From Actinomycetospora sp. NBRC 106378 (GTDB lineage: Bacteria; Actinomycetota; Actinomycetes; Mycobacteriales; Pseudonocardiaceae): a stretch of DNA of 64,000 nucleotides. The notes under the pieces are model-generated. The model was not told the DNA's origin. It saw only the letters and a program-made list of their open reading frames with translations, and ran no database searches. The stretch is from contig NZ_BSTT01000004.1 in assembly GCF_030269685.1 (NCBI RefSeq), positions 124,001-188,000 of the forward strand. Reading direction: 5' to 3'. Made by a program: the position numbers and the translations under genes. Positions 40,885 to 49,249 of this stretch are shown here, in pieces. Each line of letters opens with the position of its first letter. Positions within the stretch are counted from its first letter, which is position 1.

Positions 40885-42075
40885 ATGGCTCCAGTCCCGG
40901 GCCCGCCGGGCCCCCGACCGCCGCGCCCCGGCGGGTTCGCCCTGCCGCCGCAGGGCCCGCCGCCGGGACCACCGCCGGGACCACCCCCACGCGTCGGGCG
41001 TCCGTTGCCACCGCAGCCGATGCCACCGCAGCCGATGCCACCGCAGCCGATGCCACCGCAGCCGACCCGCGTCGGCCCCCCACCCGCCGTCGGGAACGCG
41101 CCGGCACGGCCGCCGCGACCCGCCGTCCGGAAGGGACGGTGGGGACGCCGGATCGCAGCGCTGCTCGGGGTGCTCCTGCTGCTCGTCGTCGGGTTCGGCA
41201 TCTACCTCGACACGCAGATGACGCGGACCGAGGCCCTGTCCTCGTACGCCGGTCGTCCGGCGTCGGGCTCCGGCACGAACTGGCTGCTCGTCGGCTCCGA
41301 CAGCCGCGCCGGGCTCTCGTCGGCGCAGGAGCAGCAGCTCTCGACCGGCGAGGCGGACGGCAACCGGACCGACACGATGATGATCGTCCACGTCGGGTCG
41401 TTCGGCGGGCAGACCTCGATCGTCAGCCTGCCCCGGGACTCGCTCGTGGAGGTCGACGGCACCACCGCCCGCCTGAACTCGGCCTACTCGTCAGGCGGTC
41501 CGCAGCTCCTGGCGCGCACCGTCGAGCAGTCCACGGGCCTGCGGATCGACCACTACGCCGAGATCGGGTTCGAGGGGTTCGCGTCGATGGTGGACGCCGT
41601 CGGCGGGGTCGAGATGTGCCTCGACGACCCGATCGACGACCCGAAGGCCGGCATCGACCTGCCCGCGGGCTGCCAGGAGCTCGACGGGCCGAACGCCCTC
41701 GGCTACGTCCGCACCCGGGCGTTCCCCAACGCCGACCTGCAACGCGTGCAGAACCAGCGGGCGTTCCTGTCCGCCCTCATGTCCACGGCGGCGAGCCCGC
41801 TGACGCTGGCCGACCCGTTCGCGTCGGTCCCCTTCGCGACGGCGGCGGTGCGCACGTTGACCGTCGACGAGTCGACCCACGTCTGGCACCTCGCGGGCCT
41901 CGGCTGGGCGATGCACTCCGTCGGCTCGGGCGGGGTCACGACGACGGTGCCGGTCCGGCCCTCGACGTCGGTCTCCGGCGCCGTGGTGTGGGACAGGACG
42001 AACGCGCCGCGCCTCTGGGACGCCCTGCGCAGCGGCGACGACATCCCGCCGGACCTGGTCACCGCGGGGTCGTGA
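40885..42075 (+). CDS. LytR-CpsA-Psr (LCP) family protein
   Basis: 396 aa. Cytoplasmic Pro-rich N-terminus (about 1-85), one membrane helix (RRIAALLGVLLLLVVGFGIYL), then an extracytoplasmic LCP domain: NWLLVGSDSRAG, NRTDTMMIVHV, SIVSLPRDSLVEV, and ALGYVRTRAF with the pyrophosphate-binding arginines. LCP enzymes ligate polymers such as arabinogalactan or teichoic acids to peptidoglycan. ATG 40885 with GAGGGAG. The N-terminal region contains four PPQP(M/T) repeats. Confidence 0.92.
   Translation: MAPVPGPPGPRPPRPGGFALPPQGPPPGPPPGPPPRVGRPLPPQPMPPQPMPPQPMPPQPTRVGPPPAVGNAPARPPRPAVRKGRWGRRIAALLGVLLLLVVGFGIYLDTQMTRTEALSSYAGRPASGSGTNWLLVGSDSRAGLSSAQEQQLSTGEADGNRTDTMMIVHVGSFGGQTSIVSLPRDSLVEVDGTTARLNSAYSSGGPQLLARTVEQSTGLRIDHYAEIGFEGFASMVDAVGGVEMCLDDPIDDPKAGIDLPAGCQELDGPNALGYVRTRAFPNADLQRVQNQRAFLSALMSTAASPLTLADPFASVPFATAAVRTLTVDESTHVWHLAGLGWAMHSVGSGGVTTTVPVRPSTSVSGAVVWDRTNAPRLWDALRSGDDIPPDLVTAGS
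41008..41067 (+). repeat. 15-bp tandem repeat (x4) in LCP N-terminus
   Basis: Unit CCACCGCAGCCGATG repeated three times exactly, plus a fourth copy ending GACC. It encodes PPQPM PPQPM PPQPM PPQPT. Copy number is likely to vary between strains by slippage. Confidence 0.9.
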
Positions 42076-42144
42076 CGATGCGTCGTTCCTGCCACTGGAC
42101 GACAGCAGTTCAACGGAGCACGCCGATAGGGCTTTTCTGTCACG
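42071..42144. repeat. Intergenic element flanked by CGTGAC/GTCACG; shares GGAGCACGCCGATAGGG with tadA
   Basis: CGTGAC (42071-42076) and GTCACG (42139-42144) bracket the segment. Inside, GTTCA then GGAGCACGCCGATAGGG (42115-42131) recurs in the tadA coding sequence at 55761-55788. Lies between the LCP stop and the 30-aa gene on the opposite strand. Confidence 0.45.
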
Positions 42145-42153
42145 AGCGGGGGG

Positions 42154-42246
42154 TCAGCGGTCCCGCGCGAACAGGATCGCCAGCACGGTGCAGCCGAGCA
42201 CGATGAGCGCGATCGGCAGCACGGCGTTGAGCGTGTCCCAGGACAT
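42154..42246 (-). CDS. Small membrane protein, 30 aa
   Basis: MSWDTLNAVLPIALIVLGCT continues as VLAILFARDR: one hydrophobic helix with a short charged C-terminus. The ATG lies 2 nt beyond the stop of the DMT transporter gene, so it would be translated by coupling. No strong Shine-Dalgarno site of its own. It may be an accessory subunit of the transporter; confidence is limited by its size. Confidence 0.45.
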   Translation of the reverse strand: MSWDTLNAVLPIALIVLGCTVLAILFARDR

Positions 42247-42248
42247 GC

Positions 42249-43142
42249 TCAGCCCCAGGCCGGGGCGCGCTCGCCCGACGCGGCGCGATCGGTGTCGAGC
42301 AGCGCCGCGCTCTGCCGGGTGATCGCGACGGTGCCCGCCACCACCACGGCCGCGGCGAGCACCTGACCGACCAGCGCCAGCGGCGTCGTCCGGACCCACT
42401 CGCCGAGGACCAGCACGCCCAGGGTGACCGCCACGGCCGGGTCGGTGGTGCCGATGACGGCGTTGACCGGCGCGTTGAGGCGGCCGAGGTGCAGGGCGCG
42501 CTGCGAGAACGTCCAGCCGCACAGCGAGGTGACCAACGCCGCCGCGAAGGGCCAGGAGACTACGGCGACGACGAGGTTCGAGGCGGCCAGCGCGGTGGCG
42601 AAGAGCGTCGCGGTGAGCCCGTAGAAGCCGCCGGTCGCGAGGGCGAGCAGCGTCGCGCGCAGCGGCTCCGACCAGCCGTCGCCGCGCAGCCCCAGCACAC
42701 CCACGAACCCGGCGATCAGCCCCACCGCCACGAGCGGCCCGACGGCGGGGGTCGGCATGACGGCGGGTGCCTGCGGATGGGCGATGGTGAGGAAGGCGGC
42801 GAGCCCGAGGACGCAGACCACCGACGCCCCGAGCAACCGGCGGTCCAGGCGGCGGCCGGCCAGGGCGGCGGACGCGATCGTGCCGAACACGAGGCCGGTG
42901 ACGAGGACGGGCTGCACCAGCGCGACCGGGCCGAGGTGCAGGGCGTAGGCGTACGAGCCGAACCCGACCACGATCACGGCCTGCCCGGCCCACCATCGGC
43001 GCCGACGCAGCACGCGGGCGAGCAGTTCCCGGGTGGAGCCCGGTTCGTCGATCTCCTGCCCGGCGCGCTGCTGGAGCACGGTGCCGGTGGAGATCCCCGC
43101 GGCGCCGACCAGGGCGGCGAGCAGGGCGATCGCGACGGTCAC
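42249..43142 (-). CDS. DMT (EamA-like) superfamily transporter
   Basis: 297 aa with about 9-10 hydrophobic helices arranged as two repeats; the family is shown by GPVALVQPVLVTGLVFGTIA and, in the second half, LHLGRLNAPVNAVIGTTDPA with VTLGVLVLGEW. Substrate unknown. GTG at 43142 overlaps the stop of the upstream glycosyltransferase by 4 bp, so the pair is translationally coupled. A lipid-linked or precursor-export role with the glycosyltransferases is possible but unproven. Confidence 0.85.
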   Translation of the reverse strand: MTVAIALLAALVGAAGISTGTVLQQRAGQEIDEPGSTRELLARVLRRRRWWAGQAVIVVGFGSYAYALHLGPVALVQPVLVTGLVFGTIASAALAGRRLDRRLLGASVVCVLGLAAFLTIAHPQAPAVMPTPAVGPLVAVGLIAGFVGVLGLRGDGWSEPLRATLLALATGGFYGLTATLFATALAASNLVVAVVSWPFAAALVTSLCGWTFSQRALHLGRLNAPVNAVIGTTDPAVAVTLGVLVLGEWVRTTPLALVGQVLAAAVVVAGTVAITRQSAALLDTDRAASGERAPAWG

Positions 43143-44323
43143 GGCATCTTCTCCACGGTGGGGAGCTTGAGCACGGCGGCGAGGTCGACGCCGGCCTGAC
43201 GACGGGACCAGGCGGCGGCCCGGGCGTGTGCGGCGCGCAGGTCGGCCGGGTCCGCGAGCCAGCCCCGCAGCAGCCGGGTCAGGTCCCGGGGCCGACGGCA
43301 GGTGCGGGCGAGGCCGGCGCGTCCCAGCAGCCGGGCGGAGTCACGCCCGTGCCCGGGCAGCGGCTGGTAGAGCACGAGGGTGCGCCCGCACGCGAGCGCC
43401 TCCTGGGCGGTCGCGCCGCCGGAGTTGTTGACGACCACGTCGGCGGCGGCGAGGAGCGTCGGGACGTCGTCCACCCACCCGGGTACCCGCAGCCGCGCGG
43501 AACCCACGCGGTCCTGGAGGTCCCGCAGCCGGCGCCGCGCCCGCTCGTCGCGGCCGCACAGCGCCACCACGTGGCAGCGCGGGTCGGCCGCGAGCGCCGC
43601 CCGCACCGCGCCGGCGACCCCGCCCAGGCCGAGTGAGCCCGCCGTCACGACGACGACGAGCGCGTCCGCCGGGAGCCCGAGGCGCTCGCGGGCCGCGCGG
43701 GCCTCCTCGTCGGGGACGGGCGTGAAGGGGGCCCCGACGAGCGCCGAGCGCACCGTGACCCCGGCCCCGGGGTCCATGACCCGCGTCGGGGCGGCCGCGA
43801 GGTCGTCGAGGACCAGGTACTCGTCGACGCCGGGGTAGGTCCAGTAGGCGTGCGGCGCGAAGTCGCAGATCGCCGCGACGACGCGGGCCTCGAGCCGGCC
43901 ACGGCGGCGCAGCCAGGCCAGACCCGCCGTTGCGAGCTGGTGGGTCGAGACGACGACGTCCGGAGCGCCGTCCGCCGCCAGGCGGGCGTGCGGACCCTCG
44001 AGGTCCGCGGCGAGCGCGCGGGCGACCCAGGCGCCCATGACCTCGCGGTAGAACCAGCGCACCGGGCGCAGGTGCGTCACGGCCGCGTACCAGGCCTCCT
44101 GCAGGACGGGCGTCCACTGCACCGCGAACTCGAACAGCCAGCGGAACACCGGCCCGGAGCCGTGGCCCATCCGCGCGAACGCCTCCGCGAGCCGGATGTC
44201 GCAGTCCGGGCGGTCCCGCGCGACGATCGTCGCCACCGCACGGGCGACCGCCGCGTGACCCTCACCGATCTCCCCGGAGACGATCAGCAGCCGCGTGGCA
44301 CGGTCGGTCGGCGGGCCCGTCAC
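43139..44323 (-). CDS. MGDG synthase-like / MurG-like GT28 glycosyltransferase
   Basis: 394 aa GT-B fold. N-terminal MGDG-synthase domain with the glycine loop SGEIGEGHAAVARAVA and VVVSTHQLATAGLAWL. C-terminal nucleotide-sugar domain: VVVTAGSLGLGGVAGAV, VALCGRDERARRRL, and the acceptor loop NNSGGATAQEALACGRTLVL. Likely transfers a sugar to diacylglycerol or another lipid at the membrane. GTG start. A divergent paralogue lies at 44600; the 276-nt gap between them contains no gene, only TAGGTT-type promoter candidates near 44502. Confidence 0.85.
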   Translation of the reverse strand: MTGPPTDRATRLLIVSGEIGEGHAAVARAVATIVARDRPDCDIRLAEAFARMGHGSGPVFRWLFEFAVQWTPVLQEAWYAAVTHLRPVRWFYREVMGAWVARALAADLEGPHARLAADGAPDVVVSTHQLATAGLAWLRRRGRLEARVVAAICDFAPHAYWTYPGVDEYLVLDDLAAAPTRVMDPGAGVTVRSALVGAPFTPVPDEEARAARERLGLPADALVVVVTAGSLGLGGVAGAVRAALAADPRCHVVALCGRDERARRRLRDLQDRVGSARLRVPGWVDDVPTLLAAADVVVNNSGGATAQEALACGRTLVLYQPLPGHGRDSARLLGRAGLARTCRRPRDLTRLLRGWLADPADLRAAHARAAAWSRRQAGVDLAAVLKLPTVEKMP

Positions 44324-44599
44324 GCCGCCCAGTCTCCCGACCGCGGAGGGGGCGCACCCGTCCGGGTGTGCCGTTCACACGAGCGGCGGCTCCCGTTCAC
44401 CCCCACCCGTGTCCTTCCGCGACGCTTCACCCGCGCCTCATCGTCCGTCCTCCGGACGCGCCGATCATGAGTCCCGCGTCGAGGTCCACCGTGGGTCACA
44501 GTAGGTTCACGGGCGGGTCACGGCACCCGGACGATCGTCGGTGGGTCGTACCGACCCGGCCCCCGGCCGTCGTCACGCCCGAGAGGAGCCCTCCGACCG

Positions 44600-45805
44600 A
44601 TGACCGCACTCGGCGTCCCGAGGTCGACCCATGGCCGACGTCGCCCCCTGCGTCGTCCCCGGCACCTACGGGTCCTGCGGCGGAACCGCCCGACCGAGGA
44701 CCCCCGCCCCGACCGTTCCCCCCGCGTCGTCGTCCTGACCGCGCGCGTGGGCGCGGGGCACGACCGGGCCGCCTACGAGCTCGCGGCGCGCCTGCGGGCC
44801 CGCGGTGCCGTCGTCGACGTCCACGACTACCTGGACGCCCTGCCGCGCTACGGCCAGGTCATCATCGGTGACGGGTACGGCTTCACGGTCAACCGGCTGC
44901 CGCGCTTCTTCGACTGGCTCTTCTACGCGCTCGAGCACCGCTGGGACGTCCGCGGCATCATCCTGACCTTTCTCACCTTCTCCGAGCGCACCGTGCGCCG
45001 GTGGACCCGGGACGCCGACGTCGTGGTGTCGACGTTCCCGCTGTCCTGCCAGACGCTGGGCCGCATGCGCGCCGCGGGCCGCATCGGCGTGCCGGTGATC
45101 AGCTACCTCACCGACCCGGCCCCGCACCGCATGTGGCTCCATCCCGGCGTCGACACGCACCTGTCGGTGACCAGCGCGTGCGCGGCGGCGGCCGACGCCA
45201 TGTACGGGGTGCAGGTGCGCCCGGCGGGCCCGCTCGTCGGCCCCGCCTTCTCCCGCGCGCACACCGACGCCGACCGCGCCGAGACCCGCGCGTCGCTCGG
45301 CCTGCGGGACGACGAGACCGCCGTGCTCATCAGCGCGGGCTCGCTGGGGCTCGGGGACGTGCCGTCGCTCGTGTCGGCGGCGCTGACCAACCCGGCGTCG
45401 CACGTGGTGGTGCTGTGCGGCCGCAACACCGGGCTGCAGGCCGAGCTCGACGCGATGCCCCGGGTCACGGCCCTCGGCTGGCGGGACGACGTGCCCGCGC
45501 TGATGGGCGCCTGCGACGTCCTGCTGCACAACGCGGGTGGCCTCTCGGTGACCGAGGCCCTCGTCGCGAACCTGCCGGCCGTGACCTACTGCCCGATCCC
45601 GGGGCACGGGCGGGCCAACGCGACGGTGCTGGCCGACGCCGGCCTCGCCCCGTGGCCGACGACGCCGGAGGCGCTCGCCGAGGTGCTCGACGGCATCTCC
45701 CGGACCTCTCCGCTCTCACCCTGGCCGACCGATCCCGACGGCGACGTCGCGGAGATCGTCCTCGCGGCGGCCGGGGAGCGGGCCCAGGTGGCCGCCGCCT
45801 CGTGA
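44600..45805 (+). CDS. MGDG synthase-like / MurG-like GT28 glycosyltransferase (paralogue)
   Basis: 401 aa. A basic N-terminal tail (HGRRRPLRRPRHLRVLRRNR) precedes the GT-B enzyme: VVVLTARVGAGHDRAAYEL, VVVSTFPLSCQTLGRM, ISAGSLGLGDVPSLVSAA, VVVLCGRNTGLQAELD, HNAGGLSVTEALVANLPAVT. It shares the fold and key loops with 43139-44323 but is divergent in sequence. Probable glycolipid synthase; donor and acceptor unknown. ATG with GAGAGGAG upstream. Confidence 0.85.
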   Translation: MTALGVPRSTHGRRRPLRRPRHLRVLRRNRPTEDPRPDRSPRVVVLTARVGAGHDRAAYELAARLRARGAVVDVHDYLDALPRYGQVIIGDGYGFTVNRLPRFFDWLFYALEHRWDVRGIILTFLTFSERTVRRWTRDADVVVSTFPLSCQTLGRMRAAGRIGVPVISYLTDPAPHRMWLHPGVDTHLSVTSACAAAADAMYGVQVRPAGPLVGPAFSRAHTDADRAETRASLGLRDDETAVLISAGSLGLGDVPSLVSAALTNPASHVVVLCGRNTGLQAELDAMPRVTALGWRDDVPALMGACDVLLHNAGGLSVTEALVANLPAVTYCPIPGHGRANATVLADAGLAPWPTTPEALAEVLDGISRTSPLSPWPTDPDGDVAEIVLAAAGERAQVAAAS

Positions 45806-45808
45806 CCC

Positions 45809-45841
45809 GGTCGCCGTGGGGCCGGTGGCCCCACGGCGACC
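45809..45841. terminator. Bidirectional terminator, perfect 15-bp stem
   Basis: GGTCGCCGTGGGGCC, loop GGT, then the exact complement, between two convergent stop codons (45805 and 45846). Confidence 0.85.
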
Positions 45842-45845
45842 GTCC

Positions 45846-46961
45846 CTAGGGCGCGTCGACGATCTGGATCACTCCGGTGTTCACGCTCGCGATGTAGAGC
45901 CGACCGGACGTGGGGTCGACGCCGAGCGTGTACGGCCCCTGGGCGGTCGCGACGCGCGCCACCTCGCGGGGCTGCGGGTTCGTCATGTCGTAGCCGATCA
46001 CCTCGTTGGTGCCCGAGGAGGCCACGTAGACGCGGTCGCGCACCGGGTCGTAGGTGATGCCGTAGGGGCCGCCGGGCTGCGGCACGGCGCCGACCTGGGT
46101 GGGCGGGCCGCTCGCGTTCGGCTGGAACACCAGCACCTGGTTGCCGCGGGTGTCGGTGGCGATCATGCGGCCGTGCCGGTCGGCGACGAGGTGGGTCGGG
46201 CCGGCACCGGACGGGGCGCTGCCGACGATGTTCAGCGTGTTCACGTTGTAGATCGTCAGGTCGTCCTTGCGGACGTCGATCAGCCCGACGAGGTCGCCGA
46301 CCGGGGCGAGACCGGCGGGCTGCACGGCGTCGGTGAACATCTTCACCACGCGGTCGCCGCGGACGGCCGAGACCGTGCCGCCGAGCTCGTCGGCGGTCAG
46401 GACGGTGCCGTTGGGCGCCTCGGTCGCGTCGTGCGGGACGGTGCCGACGAACAGCGGCGCGTCGGCCTGACCGCCGGGCAGGTTCACCCGGACCAGCGCG
46501 TTGGCGCTCTCGACCGGCACCAGGATCGGCCCGCCCGGCGCCGCCAGCTGCAGGTGCCGGACGAACCCGGGCAGGGGCGTGCGGGTGCGGATCGCGCCCG
46601 TGTCGGCGTCGAGCAGGACCAGGGAGTTCGGGTTGCGGGTGGCCACCGCGACCGTCCGGGTCACCGGGTCGACCACGACGCCCTCCGGGGCCTGCCCGAC
46701 CTGGACCTGGCGCCCGGGTGGGGTGGTGGTCGGCACGGGGGCCGACTCGGGCTCCGCCGCCGGCGACAGGTTCGTCGTGTCGGGGCGCGTGCCCTCGGTG
46801 GGGACGCCGGGGACGAGGAGCCCGGTGGTCGGCGCGACGCTCGGCGACGACGTCGGGGCGGGCGTCTGCGGAGCCGGGGAGGTCTGGGTGCTGCACGCCG
46901 TGAGCGCGAGGCTCGCGGCCAGGGCGGACAGGATCAGGACGCGTGCTCGGCGTCGAGGCAT
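45846..46961 (-). CDS. Lipoprotein with YncE-like beta-propeller
   Basis: 371 aa. Lipoprotein signal MPRRRARVLILSALAASLAL with lipobox LTAC; a Pro/Thr/Ser-rich spacer (about 25-85); then seven-bladed-propeller-type repeats such as VVVDPVTRTVAVATRNPNSL, HLVADRHGRMIATDTRGNQV, ITYDPVRDRVYVASSGTNEV and LGVDPTSGRLYIASVNTGVI. Such proteins sit on the outer face of the membrane; partner unknown. No enzymatic motif. Confidence 0.82.
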   Translation of the reverse strand: MPRRRARVLILSALAASLALTACSTQTSPAPQTPAPTSSPSVAPTTGLLVPGVPTEGTRPDTTNLSPAAEPESAPVPTTTPPGRQVQVGQAPEGVVVDPVTRTVAVATRNPNSLVLLDADTGAIRTRTPLPGFVRHLQLAAPGGPILVPVESANALVRVNLPGGQADAPLFVGTVPHDATEAPNGTVLTADELGGTVSAVRGDRVVKMFTDAVQPAGLAPVGDLVGLIDVRKDDLTIYNVNTLNIVGSAPSGAGPTHLVADRHGRMIATDTRGNQVLVFQPNASGPPTQVGAVPQPGGPYGITYDPVRDRVYVASSGTNEVIGYDMTNPQPREVARVATAQGPYTLGVDPTSGRLYIASVNTGVIQIVDAP

Positions 46962-47043
46962 GGGTGGAGTATCCCGTTCGTCACGTGTGGTCGGGGCGAT
47001 GGCCCGGCTGTCGCGGGACGTCCGTCGCCCCGACCGGCGTGGT

Positions 47044-47634
47044 TCAGCGCACCTCGGGTGCGTGGATCTCGGCCACCCTCTCGGCCTTGGCGAACTCCTC
47101 CACCAGCGTCGAGCAGAAGGCGGGCAGGTCGTCGGGGTTGCGGCTGGTGATCAGCCCGTGGTCGACGACGACCTCCTCGTCGACCCACTCGGCGCCCGCG
47201 TTGCGCAGGTCGGTGGCGAGGCTGGGGAACGACGTCATCCGTCGGCCGCGCACCACGTCGGCCTCGATGAGCAGCCACGGCGCGTGGCAGATCGCGGCGA
47301 CCGGCAGGCCGACGGAGAAGGCCTCGCCGACGAGGCGCACGAAGTTCGGGATCGTGCGCAGCAGGTCGGGGTTGGCCACGCCGCCGGGCAGGACGAACCC
47401 GTCGTAGTTGTCGGTCTTGACCTGGCTGACCACGGCGTCGACGTCGAAGCGGTCGCCCTTGTCGAGGTGGTTGAAGGCCTGGATGGAACCCGGCGTCTCC
47501 GAGATCAGCACGGGCGTCCCGCCGGCGTTCTCGACGGCCTTCCAGGGCTCGGTGAGCTCGACCTGCTCGGTGCCCTCCTTGGCGGCGAGGAACCCGATGG
47601 TGCGGCCCTCGAGCGGGCGGTCCGATGTGGCCAT
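47044..47634 (-). CDS. DJ-1/PfpI family protein (type 1 glutamine amidotransferase fold)
   Basis: 196 aa. The family core is GRTIGFLAAKEGTEQVELTE (with the acidic residue), DGFVLPGGVANPDLLR, the nucleophile elbow AAICHAPWLL with Cys, and WVDEEVVVDHGLITSRNPDD. Related proteins are stress-induced deglycase, chaperone or protease candidates. ATG at 47634 with AAGGAG about 12 nt upstream. A GGGTA/TACCC palindrome 35-49 nt upstream suggests copper-linked control. Confidence 0.88.
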   Translation of the reverse strand: MATSDRPLEGRTIGFLAAKEGTEQVELTEPWKAVENAGGTPVLISETPGSIQAFNHLDKGDRFDVDAVVSQVKTDNYDGFVLPGGVANPDLLRTIPNFVRLVGEAFSVGLPVAAICHAPWLLIEADVVRGRRMTSFPSLATDLRNAGAEWVDEEVVVDHGLITSRNPDDLPAFCSTLVEEFAKAERVAEIHAPEVR

Positions 47635-47668
47635 GGCGATACGACACTCCTTGAAACAGCAGGTGGGA

Positions 47669-47683
47669 TACCCTTGGGGGGTA
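47669..47683. promoter_or_regulatory. CsoR-like operator between pfpI and copZ-like genes
   Basis: TACCC-TTGGG-GGGTA inside GATACCCTTGGGGGGTAAC resembles the GC-tract palindromes bound by the copper sensor CsoR and its relatives. It overlaps the likely promoter of the PfpI gene and lies 140 nt upstream of the copper-chaperone gene. No csoR or copA gene is in the window, so the regulator would act from elsewhere. Confidence 0.6.
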
Positions 47684-47823
47684 ACGGTCGGCGCGACGGC
47701 CGACGGACAGGGCCGGGATCCCCGGCGCTCGCCCGACGAAACGCCCCCGGGGTGGGCGCCACGCGGCGGGGGCGGGCGTGGCACCGTCGCGGGCGACCAC
47801 CCCGATGTTCGGAAGGACACCTC

Positions 47824-48054
47824 ATGGCCACGACGACGCTGTCGGTTCCCGAGATCCACTGCGACCACTGCCGCGCCGCGATCGAGGGCGCGCTCTCGCC
47901 GATCGACGGGGTGGAGGGCATCGACGTCGACCTCGAGAACCGCGTGGTCCGGGTCGAGCACGACGACGAGCTGCAGCTCGGCGCCGTCGTCGAGGCGATC
48001 GAGGACCAGGGGTACGACGTCCCGAACCGGGACGCCTACGTCCGGGCCTCCTGA
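47824..48054 (+). CDS. copZ: Heavy-metal-associated domain protein (CopZ-like copper chaperone)
   Basis: 76 aa single HMA domain. VPEIHCDHCRAAIEGALSPI carries the CxxC metal-binding pair; the beta-alpha-beta-beta-alpha-beta pattern continues with EGIDVDLENRVVRVEHDDEL and the C-terminal helix AIEDQGYDVPNRD. Binds Cu(I), probably for delivery to a P-type ATPase not in this window. ATG with GAAGGA upstream. Divergent from the PfpI gene across a CsoR-like site. Confidence 0.9.
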   Translation: MATTTLSVPEIHCDHCRAAIEGALSPIDGVEGIDVDLENRVVRVEHDDELQLGAVVEAIEDQGYDVPNRDAYVRAS

Positions 48055-48134
48055 CCATTCCCGGGTGCGGGCAGCCGGGGCGTGCACCCGAGGCCGGGAG
48101 CGTCATACCGTCGGGCCCGGCCGGACGCCGGATC

Positions 48135-48193
48135 GCGAGGGTGACGTGAGGCTGGGCCCGGGGCTCGGAGGCCTGCGTGGTGTGACCCTCGGC
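48135..48193. repeat. Dispersed 58-bp palindromic element, copy D
   Basis: Arms GCGAGGGTGACGTGAGGC and GCCTGCGTGGTGTGACCCTC. The first eight pairs match (GGGT/ACCC), where copy A has mismatches, i.e. paired changes that keep the stem. It lies between the convergent copZ-like and ku genes and ends 2 nt before the ku stop. Confidence 0.7.
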
Positions 48194-48195
48194 GT

Positions 48196-49176
48196 CTAGC
48201 TCGCCTTCTCCTTCTCCGCCGGGTCGTCGTCGGACTTCTTCCGGCGCGAGCGGGAGGTGGAGCTCTTCTTCGTCCCCGACGACGAGCCGTCCTCGGACTT
48301 CGTGCCCGACGACTTCTTCCGGGTCGGCTTCTTCTCCGCCGGCTCCTCCGCGGGAGCGGCGTCCGGCTGCTCCGCCGACGACGACGGCTCCGCCGCCTTC
48401 CCGCCCGCGGCCTCCACGGAGCGGCGCAGCGCGGTGAGCAGGTCGGTCATGTCGTCGGTGTCCTCGGCCGGGGCCTCCTCCGGCGTCGGACGACCGCCCC
48501 CGTGCTCGCGCTTGTACTCGATGAGCTCGCCGACGGCCTTGCGGTACTCGTCCTCGAACCCGTCGACCTCGAAGTCGCCGGACAGCGAGTCGATGAGCGA
48601 CGACGCCATCGCCATCTCCTGCGGGCGGACCTCCACGTCGTTGTCCAGCACCGGGAACTCGGCCTCGCGGACCTCGTCCGGCCAGAGCATCGTCTGGAGC
48701 ACGATCGCGTTCTCCCGGACCCGGAGCAGCGCCAGGGTCTCCCGCTGGCGCAGCGCGACCTTCACCACCGCCATCCGGTCGGTCTCGCGCAGGGCCTCGC
48801 GGAGCAGCGAGTAGGGCTTGAGGGCCTTGTTCTCGGGCTCGAGGTAGTAGCTCTTGTCGAGCAGCAGCGGATCGACCTGGTCGGCGGGGACGAACTGCAC
48901 GACGTCGATCTCGTGGCCGGTCGCGGTGGGCAGGGTGGCGAGGTCGTCGTCGTCGAGCATGATCAGCTGCCCGTCGTCGGTCTCGTAACCCTTCGCGATC
49001 TCGGAGTAGGCCACCTCCTCGCCGCAGACCGAGCACGTGCGCTTCTGGCGGATGCGTCCGCCGTCGATCTCGTGCACCTGGTGGAAGCGGATGTCGTGGT
49101 TCGACGTCGCGGCGTAGAGCCGGACCGGGACGTTGACCAGTCCGAACGACACTGCGCCGCTCCAGATCGCGCGCAT
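48196..49176 (-). CDS. ku: Ku protein (non-homologous end joining)
   Basis: 326 aa homodimeric DNA-end-binding protein. It starts MRAIWSGAVSFGLVNVPVRL, the classical bacterial Ku N-terminus, followed by HQVHEIDGGRIRQKRTCSVC (Cys pair), VDPLLLDKSYYLEPENKALK, and the core helix EMAMASSLIDSLSGDFE. The C-terminal ~85 residues are a Lys/Ser/Glu-rich tail that in other species aids DNA binding. ATG 49176 with GAGAGGAG. No complete LigD is in the window; a degenerate ligase-like gene lies 0.9 kb away. Confidence 0.95.
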   Translation of the reverse strand: MRAIWSGAVSFGLVNVPVRLYAATSNHDIRFHQVHEIDGGRIRQKRTCSVCGEEVAYSEIAKGYETDDGQLIMLDDDDLATLPTATGHEIDVVQFVPADQVDPLLLDKSYYLEPENKALKPYSLLREALRETDRMAVVKVALRQRETLALLRVRENAIVLQTMLWPDEVREAEFPVLDNDVEVRPQEMAMASSLIDSLSGDFEVDGFEDEYRKAVGELIEYKREHGGGRPTPEEAPAEDTDDMTDLLTALRRSVEAAGGKAAEPSSSAEQPDAAPAEEPAEKKPTRKKSSGTKSEDGSSSGTKKSSTSRSRRKKSDDDPAEKEKAS

Positions 49177-49249
49177 CGCACGGCTCCTCTCGTCCGTCAC
49201 CGGGCGTCACCGGTGCTCGGACCCCAGGATGCCCCACACGCGTGCCGCC

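Noticed and set aside
41008-41067. Tandem repeat as a regulatory array
   Set aside because: It is in the coding frame of the LCP gene and simply encodes PPQPM repeats.
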